Below, in pieces: positions 1-8,100 of a stretch of 64,000 nt of DNA (positions are counted from its first letter, which is position 1; every line of letters starts with the position of its first letter). This DNA is from Trinickia violacea. GTDB taxonomy: Bacteria > Pseudomonadota > Gammaproteobacteria > Burkholderiales > Burkholderiaceae. The notes under the pieces are model-generated. The model had not been told where the DNA came from. It saw nothing but the letters and a program-made list of their open reading frames with translations, and ran no database searches. The DNA is taken from the NCBI RefSeq assembly GCF_005280735.1, contig NZ_CP040077.1:3472001-3536000 (forward strand). The letters are read 5' to 3'. The position numbers and the translations under genes are program-made.

Positions 1-745
1 CGACGAAGATCGCCTTCACGCGCATGCGCTTGCACGCCTCTTCGAGTCGGTCCGGCAGCAGCCCTTCATCGTCGCTCGGAATCCCGACGATCTCGAACTG
101 GAACACGGGCGCGAGCGCCTTCAGCCCGTAGTAGGTCAACTGATCCGAGAGGATCACGCCCTCGTGGCCCATCAGGCTGCTCAGGACTGCGTAAAGGCCG
201 TGCTGCGCGCCGCTCGTCACGACCACGTTATCGGCGATCGGCGCGAAGCCCGGCGCGGCGAGCCATTGCGCGCCGGCCGCGCGCGCCCACTCGGGCCCCT
301 GCGGCGGCTGGTATTCCTGCGTCTCGGGATAGCGCGGATCGCGCGCGAGGTTCGCCATCGTGCGCGCCAGTTGCGTGAGGAATTCGCCGGTCGCGGGGCG
401 ATTGACGGTCAGGTCGATCACCGCGTTCGCTTCGGCGGCGCTCGGGCTGCTCTCCGCGCGCGCGTGTACCGACGGCATCGCGCCCCCGGTGACGATCGAT
501 CCGCGCCGCTTGCTCGCGACGATCAGCCCACGCGCCTGCAGCTCCTTGTACGCGCGCGACACCGTCGACACGTTGAGGCCAAGCTCCTGTGCCAGGTCGC
601 GTTGCGGCGGCAGACGGCTGCCCGGCGGGTAGAGCCCGCTGCGCACTTTCTCTTCGAGATTGCGCGACACCTCTAGGTAGGTGGCCTGGCGTCCCTTTGT
701 CTGGAGATTTTCCTCACCATTTGTGTGGTTAATTTCGCTAGTCAT
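1..745 (-). CDS. MocR-type GntR/aminotransferase-fold transcriptional regulator (C-terminus beyond window)
   Basis: Reading the minus strand from an ATG at 745 gives 248 codons running off the window. Residues about 20-85 form a GntR winged helix-turn-helix (LPPQRDLAQELGLNVSTVSR). From about residue 110 a fold-type I aminotransferase-like domain begins (VVTSGAQHGLYAVLSSL, then ILSDQLTYYG). That pairing defines the MocR family, whose PLP domain normally senses an amino compound instead of catalysing transamination. The gene is divergent from the oxidase and binding-protein genes at 1161-3581, so it probably controls them and itself through the shared 415-bp spacer. The PLP lysine lies in the missing part. 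Confidence 0.88.
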   Translation of the reverse strand, partial: MTSEINHTNGEENLQTKGRQATYLEVSRNLEEKVRSGLYPPGSRLPPQRDLAQELGLNVSTVSRAYKELQARGLIVASKRRGSIVTGGAMPSVHARAESSPSAAEANAVIDLTVNRPATGEFLTQLARTMANLARDPRYPETQEYQPPQGPEWARAAGAQWLAAPGFAPIADNVVVTSGAQHGLYAVLSSLMGHEGVILSDQLTYYGLKALAPVFQFEIVGIPSDDEGLLPDRLEEACKRMRVKAIFV

Positions 746-916
746 TCAGGTAGCAACTCCATACAAAACATTCGTTCGCCCGCACAAATCTTGTCACGCA
801 GCGCACCACATATGTCCACGGAACAGATACTAAACCCTTTATAGGGGCATACAGCAAGGACTTATTCGCCATCCGGCGATAACAGGCGTTGCCGTGTCGG
901 GGAAAATACCTAAGTC

Positions 917-958
917 CACACAAAGACAAATCAATTGCACACAAAAAATCTTTGTGTG
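917..958. promoter_or_regulatory. Candidate MocR operator: direct repeats plus inverted repeat
   Basis: Within the 746-1032 spacer, CACACAAA occurs at 917-924 and again at 938-945, exactly 21 bp (two helical turns) apart. TCTTTGTGTG at 949-958 is the inverse of CACACAAAGA at 917-926. Direct repeats spaced by helical turns are typical of MocR operators. A related TTGTGTGG lies at 721-728 inside the regulator's first codons. I saw no convincing sigma-70 boxes elsewhere in the spacer. Confidence 0.55.
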
Positions 959-1032
959 AGTATGAGCTCATCGTTTGTACGGCGCCAGCTCGGCTGGCGC
1001 GATCCCGAACTGTAGTACAGGAGGAGAGGCTT

Positions 1033-1161
1033 GTGACAAATCGACAGCCCACCACCCCAGTGACGCCCGCTACGCCCCGACTCGGTAGCGTGGCGGTCGT
1101 ATCGCTGGCTTTCGTTCTCTCGCGCAAACAGCGCGAACGTGCCGCCGACTGGAAAAAATAA
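1033..1161 (+). CDS. Small ORF (42 aa) coupled to the downstream oxidase
   Basis: A GTG at 1033 follows a very strong Shine-Dalgarno stretch (AGGAGGAGAGG, 1019-1029) and opens a 42-codon frame ending TAA at 1159-1161. The last A of that stop is the first base of the oxidase ATG (TAATG), which is the usual arrangement for translational coupling. The oxidase start has only a weak GGAAA of its own. The peptide has a hydrophobic middle (LGSVAVVSLAFVLS) followed by a basic tail. It could be a leader peptide, a small membrane protein, or an upstream start of a differently framed message. It resembles no family I recognise. Confidence 0.35.
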   Translation: MTNRQPTTPVTPATPRLGSVAVVSLAFVLSRKQRERAADWKK

Positions 1162-2393
1162 TGGCCGACGTCGCTGTCCTCGGTGCGGGATTCATCGGGC
1201 TGTCGAGCGCGTACTGGCTGCTGCGCGACGGCCACCGCGTGACGCTCTACGACGCGCTCGGCCCCGGTGAGGCCACGTCATACGGCAACGCGGGCACGTT
1301 CGCAAACTACGCGTGCATCCCCGTCAATAACCCGGACGTGTTCCGCAACCTGCCGCGCTTCCTGTTCTCGGCGACGAGCCCGCTCAGGATTCGCTGGGGA
1401 TACCTGCCGCACCTCGCACCGTGGCTCGCGCGTTTTCTGTTGAACGCAACGCCCAAGCGCTACGAGCACAGCGCGAAAGCGCTGGCGAGCCTGCTGACGT
1501 GCGCTTTCGAGGGATATCGGGAGATGCTTTCGATCGATGGATTGTCGAGCTTCGTTCGCGAACGCGAATGCCTGTACCTGTACTCGAACGCGGACTCGTT
1601 CAAGTCGGCGCAACCGTCGCTCGCCTTGCGCCGCTCGCTCGGCGTGCGATTCGAACACTTCGAGCATGACGGCATTCGCGAACTCGAACCGAACCTCGCG
1701 CCGATCTTCGCGCACGGCACGATGTTCAACGACAGCTGGTTCCTGAGCGACCCGCGCGGCTTCTTGCAGGTGCTGTATGAATCGATGGTGCGCCAAGGGA
1801 TGCAGCACGAGCGCACCGCCGTCCGATCGCTCGAACCGCAGAAGAGCGGCGTGCGCCTCGTCGACGAAGCCGGCCGCGTGCACGGCGCCGAGCACACGAT
1901 CGTCTGCGCGGGCGCGCTGTCCGGCCGCTTCGCGCGCCAATGCGGCGACCGCGTGCCGCTCGATACCGAGCGCGGCTATCACGTGCGCTTTCCCGGCACG
2001 TCGTCGCTGATCTCCCGCCCGTGCGGCTGGGCCGAGCGCGGCTTCTACATGGTGCCGATGGACGGCGGCATCCGCGCGGCAGGCACGGTCGAGCTCGGCG
2101 GATTTGGACCACAGAAGAACCCGGAGCTGCTGAACCTGATCACGACTTCCGCGCAGGAAGCGTTGCCGGGTTTGCCGCAACCGGACAGCAACTGGCTCGG
2201 CTTCAGGCCGAGCCTGCCCGATGGGCTGCCGGTCGTCGGAGCGTCGAGCGCCTCGCCGCGCGTCGTCTACGCGTTCGGGCATCAGCACCTTGGCGTCACG
2301 CTGGGCGGCGTGACAGGCAGCGTCGTCGCCGACCTCGTCGCCGGCCGCGCGTCTCCCATCGATCTCGAGCCTTATAGCCCGCGTCGTTTTTAA
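1161..2393 (+). CDS. DadA-like FAD-dependent amino acid/amine oxidoreductase
   Basis: The product is 410 aa, close to the usual DadA length. It starts with a Rossmann FAD-binding motif (VLGAGFIGLSSAYWLLRDG, residues about 6-24) and ends with the second FAD-contacting segment (GFRPSLPDGLPVVG, then GHQHLGVTLGG) typical of the DAO/DadA superfamily. Such enzymes oxidise D-amino acids, sarcosine or related amines and pass electrons on. It shares the SYGNAGT-type early motif with the dadA at 45485 but is clearly a different paralogue. With a MocR regulator and an amino-acid-type binding protein beside it, a catabolic role for an imported amino compound is likely; the substrate cannot be read from the sequence. 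Confidence 0.85.
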   Translation: MADVAVLGAGFIGLSSAYWLLRDGHRVTLYDALGPGEATSYGNAGTFANYACIPVNNPDVFRNLPRFLFSATSPLRIRWGYLPHLAPWLARFLLNATPKRYEHSAKALASLLTCAFEGYREMLSIDGLSSFVRERECLYLYSNADSFKSAQPSLALRRSLGVRFEHFEHDGIRELEPNLAPIFAHGTMFNDSWFLSDPRGFLQVLYESMVRQGMQHERTAVRSLEPQKSGVRLVDEAGRVHGAEHTIVCAGALSGRFARQCGDRVPLDTERGYHVRFPGTSSLISRPCGWAERGFYMVPMDGGIRAAGTVELGGFGPQKNPELLNLITTSAQEALPGLPQPDSNWLGFRPSLPDGLPVVGASSASPRVVYAFGHQHLGVTLGGVTGSVVADLVAGRASPIDLEPYSPRRF

Positions 2394-2429
2394 CCACCGC
2401 AATTGTCTGCACAAAAGAGGACGGACATC

Positions 2430-3581
2430 ATGAAACGCCGAAATTTGGTAGTCGCACTAGCACTTGGAGTCTTGTGCGCGCAGGCGCCGTCGTACGGCGC
2501 GGACCCCACGATCGTGAAGATCGGTTTCGCCGCGCCGCTGACGGGGCCGGTGGCGCGCGTGGGCAAGGATCTGGAGAACGGCGCGCAGCTCGCGATAGAC
2601 GAGGCCAACGCCAAGAACCCGACGATCGGCGGCAAGCCGGTCAAGTTCGTGCTCGACGTGCAGGACGATCAAGCCGACCCGCGCACCGCGATCCAGGTCG
2701 CGCAGAAGATGGTCGACGACGGCGTGGTCGGCGTGATCGGCCATTACAACTCGGGCTGCAGCATCCCGGCCTCGGCGGTCTATCACACGGCGGGCATCGC
2801 GATGATCACGCCGGGCTCGACCAATCCGGCGCTGACGCACCAGGGCTTCCAGAACGTCTTCCGCACGATGGGCCATGACGGCGTCGGCGGCGTGATCGCG
2901 GGCCAGTTCGCGGTGCAGCAGCTGAAGGCCAAGCGCATCGGCATCATCGACGATCGCACAGCGTTCGGGCAGGGTCTCGCCGACGCGTTCGAGAAAGGCG
3001 CGAAGGAAGCGAACGGCAACATCGTCGATCGCGAGTTCACGAACGACAAGGCCGTCGACTTCCGCGCGATCCTGACGACGCTGAAGGAAAAGAACGTCGA
3101 CATGATCTTCTTCGGCGGGCTCGACGAACAAGGTGCGATGCTCGTCAAGCAGATGCGCTCGCTCGGCATGCCGACGCTACTGTTCGGCGCGGGTGCGCTC
3201 AAGAGCAATGCGTTCCTGCAGATCGCCGGTCCCGCGGGCGAAGGCACGCAAGACCTGGAGCCGGGCCCGGCGCTCGACAAGCTGCCTGCGGCGCAGGACT
3301 TTGCGAAGCGCTACAAGGCGCACTTCAACCAGGACGTCGAGCTGTATGCGCCGTTCGCTTATGACGCGACGCTCGCGATGCTCAAGGCGATTCACGACGC
3401 GGATTCGCTCGACCGCGCGAAGATCGTCGCCGCGTTCCCGAAGGTCACCGTGACGGGGGTGACGGGCAAGATCGCATTCGACCCGAACGGCGATCTGATC
3501 AAGCCGCCGTACACGTTGTTCGAAGTTCAGCAGGGGCAATGGAAGAGCCTGCGGACGGTGGGCGGCAATACCGGGGCGTGA
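2430..3581 (+). CDS. Periplasmic branched-chain-amino-acid-type ABC substrate-binding protein
   Basis: The protein is 383 aa. The chosen ATG has AGAGG just upstream and gives a clean signal peptide (residues 1-24, cut after SYGA). The mature part begins KIGFAAPLTGPVARVGKD, the standard LivJ/LivK periplasmic binding fold (type I), with the second lobe around IGIIDDRTAFGQGLADAF. It captures an amino acid or similar ligand for an ABC importer, but no permease or ATPase genes follow, so it must share a transporter encoded elsewhere. It lies 36 bp after the DadA-like oxidase and is probably cotranscribed with it. Confidence 0.88.
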   Translation: MKRRNLVVALALGVLCAQAPSYGADPTIVKIGFAAPLTGPVARVGKDLENGAQLAIDEANAKNPTIGGKPVKFVLDVQDDQADPRTAIQVAQKMVDDGVVGVIGHYNSGCSIPASAVYHTAGIAMITPGSTNPALTHQGFQNVFRTMGHDGVGGVIAGQFAVQQLKAKRIGIIDDRTAFGQGLADAFEKGAKEANGNIVDREFTNDKAVDFRAILTTLKEKNVDMIFFGGLDEQGAMLVKQMRSLGMPTLLFGAGALKSNAFLQIAGPAGEGTQDLEPGPALDKLPAAQDFAKRYKAHFNQDVELYAPFAYDATLAMLKAIHDADSLDRAKIVAAFPKVTVTGVTGKIAFDPNGDLIKPPYTLFEVQQGQWKSLRTVGGNTGA

Positions 3582-3664
3582 GGTCTATCACTGAAGGTGG
3601 CGGCGCGAAGCAATCTCTCCGCGCCGCCATCGTCATGCCTGCACGAGTCGCCCGCGAGCAAGCG

Positions 3665-4015
3665 CTACGCTTTGAGCGTGATGGGATTCAACTCGATGTG
3701 CAGGATGACGAGCCAGCGCTTCGGGCAATCCATCGCGACTTGCAGCGCCGCCTGGCCGGCATTGTCCTCAGACTTGACGAAGCCCTTCTCGCGCGCGAAT
3801 CCGTACGCGCGCCGTGCATCGGACTGCAGCCACAGCGTGAACAGCCCGCACGTCATGCAGCTGAACAGCCAGATCGTCTGATGGGAAATCTCCGGATCGA
3901 TCTGCTGCGCGGCCAGCGTGAATACGGAGGTCAAAACCTGATTGGCCAAGAAGGCGATCGCAATCACCTTCGCCATGCCTCTCAACAGCATGGTGAGTCT
4001 TGAACGCTCGATCAT
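3665..4015 (-). CDS. Hypothetical small inner-membrane protein (two TM segments)
   Basis: A 116-aa minus-strand frame. Two hydrophobic stretches (residues about 15-38, AKVIAIAFLANQVLTSVFTL, and about 47-63, TIWLFSCMTCGLFTLWL) look like membrane helices, followed by a soluble tail that includes ARRAYGFAREKGFV. No family was recognised. The start is uncertain because internal ATGs at residues 9 and 14 are possible and the ribosome site is weak. It follows the acetyltransferase gene on the same strand after 57 bp and may share its transcript. Overlapping frames exist, so its reality is moderate. Confidence 0.5.
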   Translation of the reverse strand: MIERSRLTMLLRGMAKVIAIAFLANQVLTSVFTLAAQQIDPEISHQTIWLFSCMTCGLFTLWLQSDARRAYGFAREKGFVKSEDNAGQAALQVAMDCPKRWLVILHIELNPITLKA

Positions 4016-4072
4016 CGGTGTGTCGTTGCCCTCGAATGTCGAGGATCTTCCTTTCGGTTCACGGTCTGAAAA

Positions 4073-4708
4073 TCACGCTGCAAGCGCCCACGCGCGGCGC
4101 GTGACTTCGAGCGTCTTTGTCCACGCCGCCAGCGTGCGGGCGGCAGTCGCCGGCTTGCACAAGATCGCGCTGTCGTAGCGCTTGCCGTCGAAGCGCTGGA
4201 AGTCCGTAATGCGAAAGCCTTGAGCGCGATAGAACGCAACCAAATGCGCGGCCGGCTGCGGCGTATCGAGCGCCAGCTCCGCGTAGCCGCGCGTCGCGGC
4301 CCAGTGCTCCGCGAACGCAAGCAGCGATTTGCCGATCCCGCGGTTCTGGTACGTCGGATCGACGCCCAGCTGACGCACGCTCGCCACGTCGTCGTGACGG
4401 TAAAGCTCGCATGCCGAATCACGATCCGTCGCATAGAGCGTCATCGTGCCCACTACACGCCCGTTGCATACGGCCACGTAACAATCGCCGCGCTTCGCGC
4501 GCTGCTCGGTAACGAGCACGCTCTGATCGACGCATGTGCAGTTCAAGCCCATCATGCCGAGCCGCGCGAACGACCGGTGCAGCATGTCCGTCAACTGCTG
4601 GAACGAATCGCGCCTCGGATCGAAGCGCCGCACCACGACGCTGCCGATGCCGCGCTGGACATAGGCGACACGCGGAGGGTTCGTTGCTGCTTTTCGTTGC
4701 TTGCTCAT
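4073..4708 (-). CDS. GNAT-family N-acetyltransferase
   Basis: The product is 211 aa from the ATG at 4708, chosen because AGGGAGG lies just upstream; a longer frame to 4765 lacks such a site. The acetyl-CoA loop is clear: VRQLGVDPTYQNRGIGKSLL (residues about 106-125) matches GNAT motif A (Q/R-x-x-G-x-G). After it comes the usual beta strand and alpha helix (ELALDTPQPAAHLVAFYRAQ, then GF). It transfers acetyl from acetyl-CoA to an unknown amine. The N-terminal 25 residues are basic and probably disordered. Nothing in the neighbourhood points to a substrate. Confidence 0.82.
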   Translation of the reverse strand: MSKQRKAATNPPRVAYVQRGIGSVVVRRFDPRRDSFQQLTDMLHRSFARLGMMGLNCTCVDQSVLVTEQRAKRGDCYVAVCNGRVVGTMTLYATDRDSACELYRHDDVASVRQLGVDPTYQNRGIGKSLLAFAEHWAATRGYAELALDTPQPAAHLVAFYRAQGFRITDFQRFDGKRYDSAILCKPATAARTLAAWTKTLEVTRRAWALAA

Positions 4709-5164
4709 GACAGCCTCCCTGGCGATCGTGTTGACGACTCGGCGTTCTCGTTTCGCTCGCCTCATTGCACTGTTATCGCTTTGCTATCTAACTGCCCGAA
4801 GTTTAGGGTTCGGCGTTTCGCGCTCGCAAGAAAAAATCTCGTAAAAAAACGAGACGTTCGGTCGGCAATCCTGCAGCGGAAAACGCATGCGCCGTTCGAG
4901 GTCTCGCGGGCGAACCGCTAGTGAACGTGCTCGAAGTCAGCCTCGAATTGCGCAGGCGGTTTGGCGCACCGTCCGCATCGTCCGCATCGTCGTAACGCAA
5001 TTCGATCGAGCGCACGCTGAACATTCGGCCCCGGGTGCTCCGATCCGATAGCGACTATATTGGTTGATAAGGCCCTGTCGCCGATCGCCTGCGCACATTC
5101 GATGCCGGCCCGGCCAGCAGGGCTACGGGTATTCCCGCAAGGAAGACCCGAAGGGAGGCCCATC
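4709..5164. other. Intergenic region with a short perfect hairpin
   Basis: This 456-bp gap separates the minus-strand acetyltransferase from the plus-strand DUF1269-like gene. TCTCGT (4837-4842) and ACGAGA (4849-4854) form a perfect six-bp hairpin with an all-A loop; it lacks a clean T-run. TATATTGG around 5056-5063 may be part of the promoter for the gene at 5165. No other gene was seen. Confidence 0.4.
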
Positions 5165-5674
5165 ATGCGCCGCATCTACTTCCTCTTGCCCGACGTCCCG
5201 AGCGCGAAGGGCATCATCGACGAGCTGCTGCTCAAGCGCATCGAGTGGCGGCATATCCACGTGCTCGCCCGTCCCGGCACCCCGCTCGAAGACCTGCCGG
5301 AATGCACGCTCGCGCAGCGCAGCGACCTGCTTCCCGCGCTCGCGCGCGGCACGGCCGTGGGCGGCGCGACGGGCGCGCTGGCGGGTCTCGTCGCGATGGC
5401 GTTTCCGCCGGCAGGGCTCACGATCGCGGGCGGCGTCGTCGTGCTGATGACGCTGGCGAGCGCGGGTTTCGGCGCATGGACGGCGACGATGATCGGCGTC
5501 GACGTGCCGAACACGCGTCTGAAACGCTTCGAGACCGCGATCGAGAAAGGCGAGCTGCTGATGATGGTCGACGTGCCGAAAGACCGCGTCGATGAGATCG
5601 AAGCGCTCGTCAAGAGCCATCATCCCGAAGCGGACATCGAAGGCACGGACCCCACGATCCCGGCGTTTCCGTAA
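5165..5674 (+). CDS. DUF1269-like membrane protein
   Basis: The protein is 169 aa from the ATG at 5165, which has GGGAGG eight bases upstream. It begins MRRIYFLLPDVPSAKGIIDE, the cytoplasmic start typical of DUF1269-type proteins, followed by a glycine/alanine-rich hydrophobic hairpin (residues about 60-105: two helices around MAFPPAGLTIAGGVVVLMTL). The C-terminal half is soluble (LLMMVDVPKDRVDEIEALVK). It is probably anchored in the inner membrane; its biochemical role is unknown. A longer frame back to 5060 exists but has no ribosome site. Confidence 0.75.
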   Translation: MRRIYFLLPDVPSAKGIIDELLLKRIEWRHIHVLARPGTPLEDLPECTLAQRSDLLPALARGTAVGGATGALAGLVAMAFPPAGLTIAGGVVVLMTLASAGFGAWTATMIGVDVPNTRLKRFETAIEKGELLMMVDVPKDRVDEIEALVKSHHPEADIEGTDPTIPAFP

Positions 5675-5740
5675 CGGCTTCCGTCACGCCGGCGCGGGCC
5701 CGCGAGCTTGACGAGCCGGCATTCGCGAGCCGCCCTTGTT

Positions 5741-5770
5741 GGCATCCGAATCGGCATCCGAATCGGCATC
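5741..5770 (+). repeat. 12-bp tandem repeat
   Basis: GGCATCCGAATC occurs at 5741-5752 and 5753-5764, then half a copy at 5765-5770, in the leader region between the DUF1269-like gene and the SulP gene. It is short enough to be slippage; no function is evident. Confidence 0.7.
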
Positions 5771-5911
5771 AAAGCAGCCGCGCGCAACAGCGGCCGCCCT
5801 CCCCGTTTTGCCGTTTGCCTTGATTTTCCGCTTCGAATCACGGCACGATACGGTAACGTTCATACCGTTTTCACGTCATTCGAGCGTGCGAAAACTCTTT
5901 GGAAAACAGGC

Positions 5912-7594
5912 ATGCGACTTAGCTTATTGAAGGGAATCCGACCTCTGGACCGGGCTGGTGCCCTTCGCGATGCGATGGCGGGCGCGACGCTCGCCTCGAT
6001 GAACATCCCTCAGGTGCTCGGCTATGCGCGCATCGCGGGCATGCCCGCGGTGACGGGGCTCTACACCGTCCTCTTGCCGCTCGTGGCGTTCGCGATCTTC
6101 GGCGCGTCGCGGCACCTCGTCGTCGCGGCCGATTCGGCCACCGCCACGATCTTCGCGAGCCGGCTCGCGACAATGGCGCCCGTCGCGAGCGCGAAGTACG
6201 CGGCGCTTGCGGGCGTCGTCGCGATGCAGACGGCCGCGTTGCTCTTGATCGCGCGCATCTTCAAGCTCGGCTTTCTCGCCGACTTTCTCTCGCGCACGGT
6301 GCTGGTCGGCTTTCTTGCCGGCGTCGGCGTGCAAGTGGGCATCGCGATGCTCGGCGACATGTTCGGCGTGACCGTGACAACGCGGCACAGCATCGAGCAG
6401 CTAGGCCAGGTCCTCGATCAGTTGCCGCACGCTCAGCTCCCCACGCTGGCGATTTCGGCACTCGTGGTGGCGTGCATTCTCGCCTTCAAGCACTTCATGC
6501 CGCGGCTGCCGATTGCGCTCTTCGCAGTCGTGGCGTCGATCGCGGCGAGCTACACGTACCACTTCGCGGGTCACGGCATCGCGGTGATCGGGCCCGTTGC
6601 GGGCGGCTTGCCGTCGCTGCACTGGCCGCTCGTCGGCTGGCGCGAATCGCTCGAGCTGCTGCCCACGTCCGCGTCGTGCTTCGCGATGATCATCGCGCAG
6701 AGCGCCGCGGCCAGCCGCGCGTTCGCGGAACGCTATCGCGAGCCCGTCGACATCGACTCCGACATCCTCGGCATCGCCACGGCCAATGCGGCTGCGGCAG
6801 TGACAGGCGCGTTCGTCGTCAACGGCAGCCCGACGCAGACCGCGATGGCCGAGCGCGCCGGCGCGCGCAGCCAAGTGGCGCAGCTGGTGTTCGCGGCCGT
6901 TGTCGTCGTGGTGCTGCTGTTCCTGAGCGGCACGCTCCAGTACCTGCCGCACTGCGTGCTGGCCGGCATCGTGTTCACGATCGCCGTCGGCCTCGTCAAC
7001 GTGCAGAGCCTGATCGCGATCCGCCGCGAGAGCCCCGGCGAATTCACGCTGGCGCTCTTCACGGCTGCGTCGGTGGTCGTGATCGGCGTCGAGCAGGGCA
7101 TCTTGCTCGCGGTCGCCCTGTCGCTGTTGCGGCACGTGCGCCACAGCTATCGCCCGCACACGACGATGCTCGAGCCCGGCGCCGATTCGCGCTGGCTGCC
7201 CGCGCCGGCCACGCCGGGCGCCGAAACCGCGCCCGGGCTGATCGTGTACCGCTTCGGCGCCGATCTCTTCTACGCCAACGATCATTTCTTCGTCGATGAA
7301 GTTCGCGAGCTCGTCGAGCGTGCTCCGAATCCCGTGCGCTGGTTCGTGGTCGATGCGGGCGCGATCACCGATCTCGACTACTCGGCTGCGCGCACCGTCT
7401 CCGAGCTCTGCGAGACGCTGACGCAGCGCCAAGTCCAGGTGGTATTCGCACGCGTCAATCAATACCTGCATTCGGACATGGTCCGGCACGGCATCGCCGG
7501 CGTAATCGGCGAGACGCGCATCTTCCGGACGCTGCATGAGGCGCTCGCCGTCGTCGCGGCGGATGAAAGCGTGCAAGCGAGGCAAGAGGTCTGA
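5912..7594 (+). CDS. SulP-family anion transporter with STAS domain
   Basis: The product is 560 aa, normal for SulP. The ATG at 5912 is chosen because the family begins shortly before the first membrane segments (GATLASMNIPQVLGYARIAG); an upstream extension to 5708 is low-complexity. About ten to twelve hydrophobic segments cover residues 20-410, including the SulP signature around FVVNGSPTQTAMAERAGARS. A C-terminal STAS domain follows (about 430-545, VYRFGADLFYANDHFF, then DAGAITDLDYSAARTVSEL). SulP proteins carry sulfate, bicarbonate or dicarboxylates across the inner membrane; the STAS domain regulates them. The gene stands alone, so the substrate is open. Confidence 0.9.
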   Translation: MRLSLLKGIRPLDRAGALRDAMAGATLASMNIPQVLGYARIAGMPAVTGLYTVLLPLVAFAIFGASRHLVVAADSATATIFASRLATMAPVASAKYAALAGVVAMQTAALLLIARIFKLGFLADFLSRTVLVGFLAGVGVQVGIAMLGDMFGVTVTTRHSIEQLGQVLDQLPHAQLPTLAISALVVACILAFKHFMPRLPIALFAVVASIAASYTYHFAGHGIAVIGPVAGGLPSLHWPLVGWRESLELLPTSASCFAMIIAQSAAASRAFAERYREPVDIDSDILGIATANAAAAVTGAFVVNGSPTQTAMAERAGARSQVAQLVFAAVVVVVLLFLSGTLQYLPHCVLAGIVFTIAVGLVNVQSLIAIRRESPGEFTLALFTAASVVVIGVEQGILLAVALSLLRHVRHSYRPHTTMLEPGADSRWLPAPATPGAETAPGLIVYRFGADLFYANDHFFVDEVRELVERAPNPVRWFVVDAGAITDLDYSAARTVSELCETLTQRQVQVVFARVNQYLHSDMVRHGIAGVIGETRIFRTLHEALAVVAADESVQARQEV

Positions 7595-7704
7595 AGCCTG
7601 CGGGCCGGCGCATAAACGATCCACAAACACGCGGCCCTCGCCCGCAACTGGCTTATGATGCGAGCCCGTCCCTCTCTTCGAAGCGTGAACACGCATTTCT
7701 CGTC

Positions 7705-7926
7705 ATGGCCAATCTCAACTTCACGCTCACCGGCGACTTCGTCGAATTGCACAACCTGCTGAAACTCACGGGCCTCGCGGACAGCGGCGGCTCGGCGAAG
7801 GCGATTGTCGCGTCGGGCGCGGTGACGGTCGACGGTCAGGTCGAGCTGCGCAAGACTTGCAAGATTCGCGCGGGCCAGGTCGTCATGCTCGGCGACACGC
7901 GCATCGCCATACACGAGGCGGCTTAG
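7705..7926 (+). CDS. S4-domain RNA-binding protein (YbcJ-like)
   Basis: A 73-aa protein that is essentially one S4 RNA-binding domain: LHNLLKLTGLADSGGSAKAI followed by GAVTVDGQVELRKTCKIRAG and a final strand VVMLGD. This matches the small YbcJ-type stand-alone S4 proteins, which bind structured RNA; no catalytic domain is attached. It lies 110 bp after the SulP gene and 174 bp before the MATE gene, apparently as a single-gene unit. Confidence 0.85.
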   Translation: MANLNFTLTGDFVELHNLLKLTGLADSGGSAKAIVASGAVTVDGQVELRKTCKIRAGQVVMLGDTRIAIHEAA

Positions 7927-8100
7927 CACGGGTACCGGCGCGGCAGCCACGGCACATCACGCGCCTGCGCGCGCTCGGTTCGGCGCCGATAGACCGCTCG
8001 TCTCATCGACAGCCGCGCGCGCCGGCAATATGCTGTCTGTTTCCGAAACAAGAAAGGTGCGCGCAAGCTTCGCCGTACCAGCAGGTTCTTGCAGGTCCCT

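Noticed and set aside
738..1235. A 165-codon minus-strand frame across the MocR/oxidase spacer
   Set aside because: It covers the operator repeats and the oxidase start and its composition is not protein-like.
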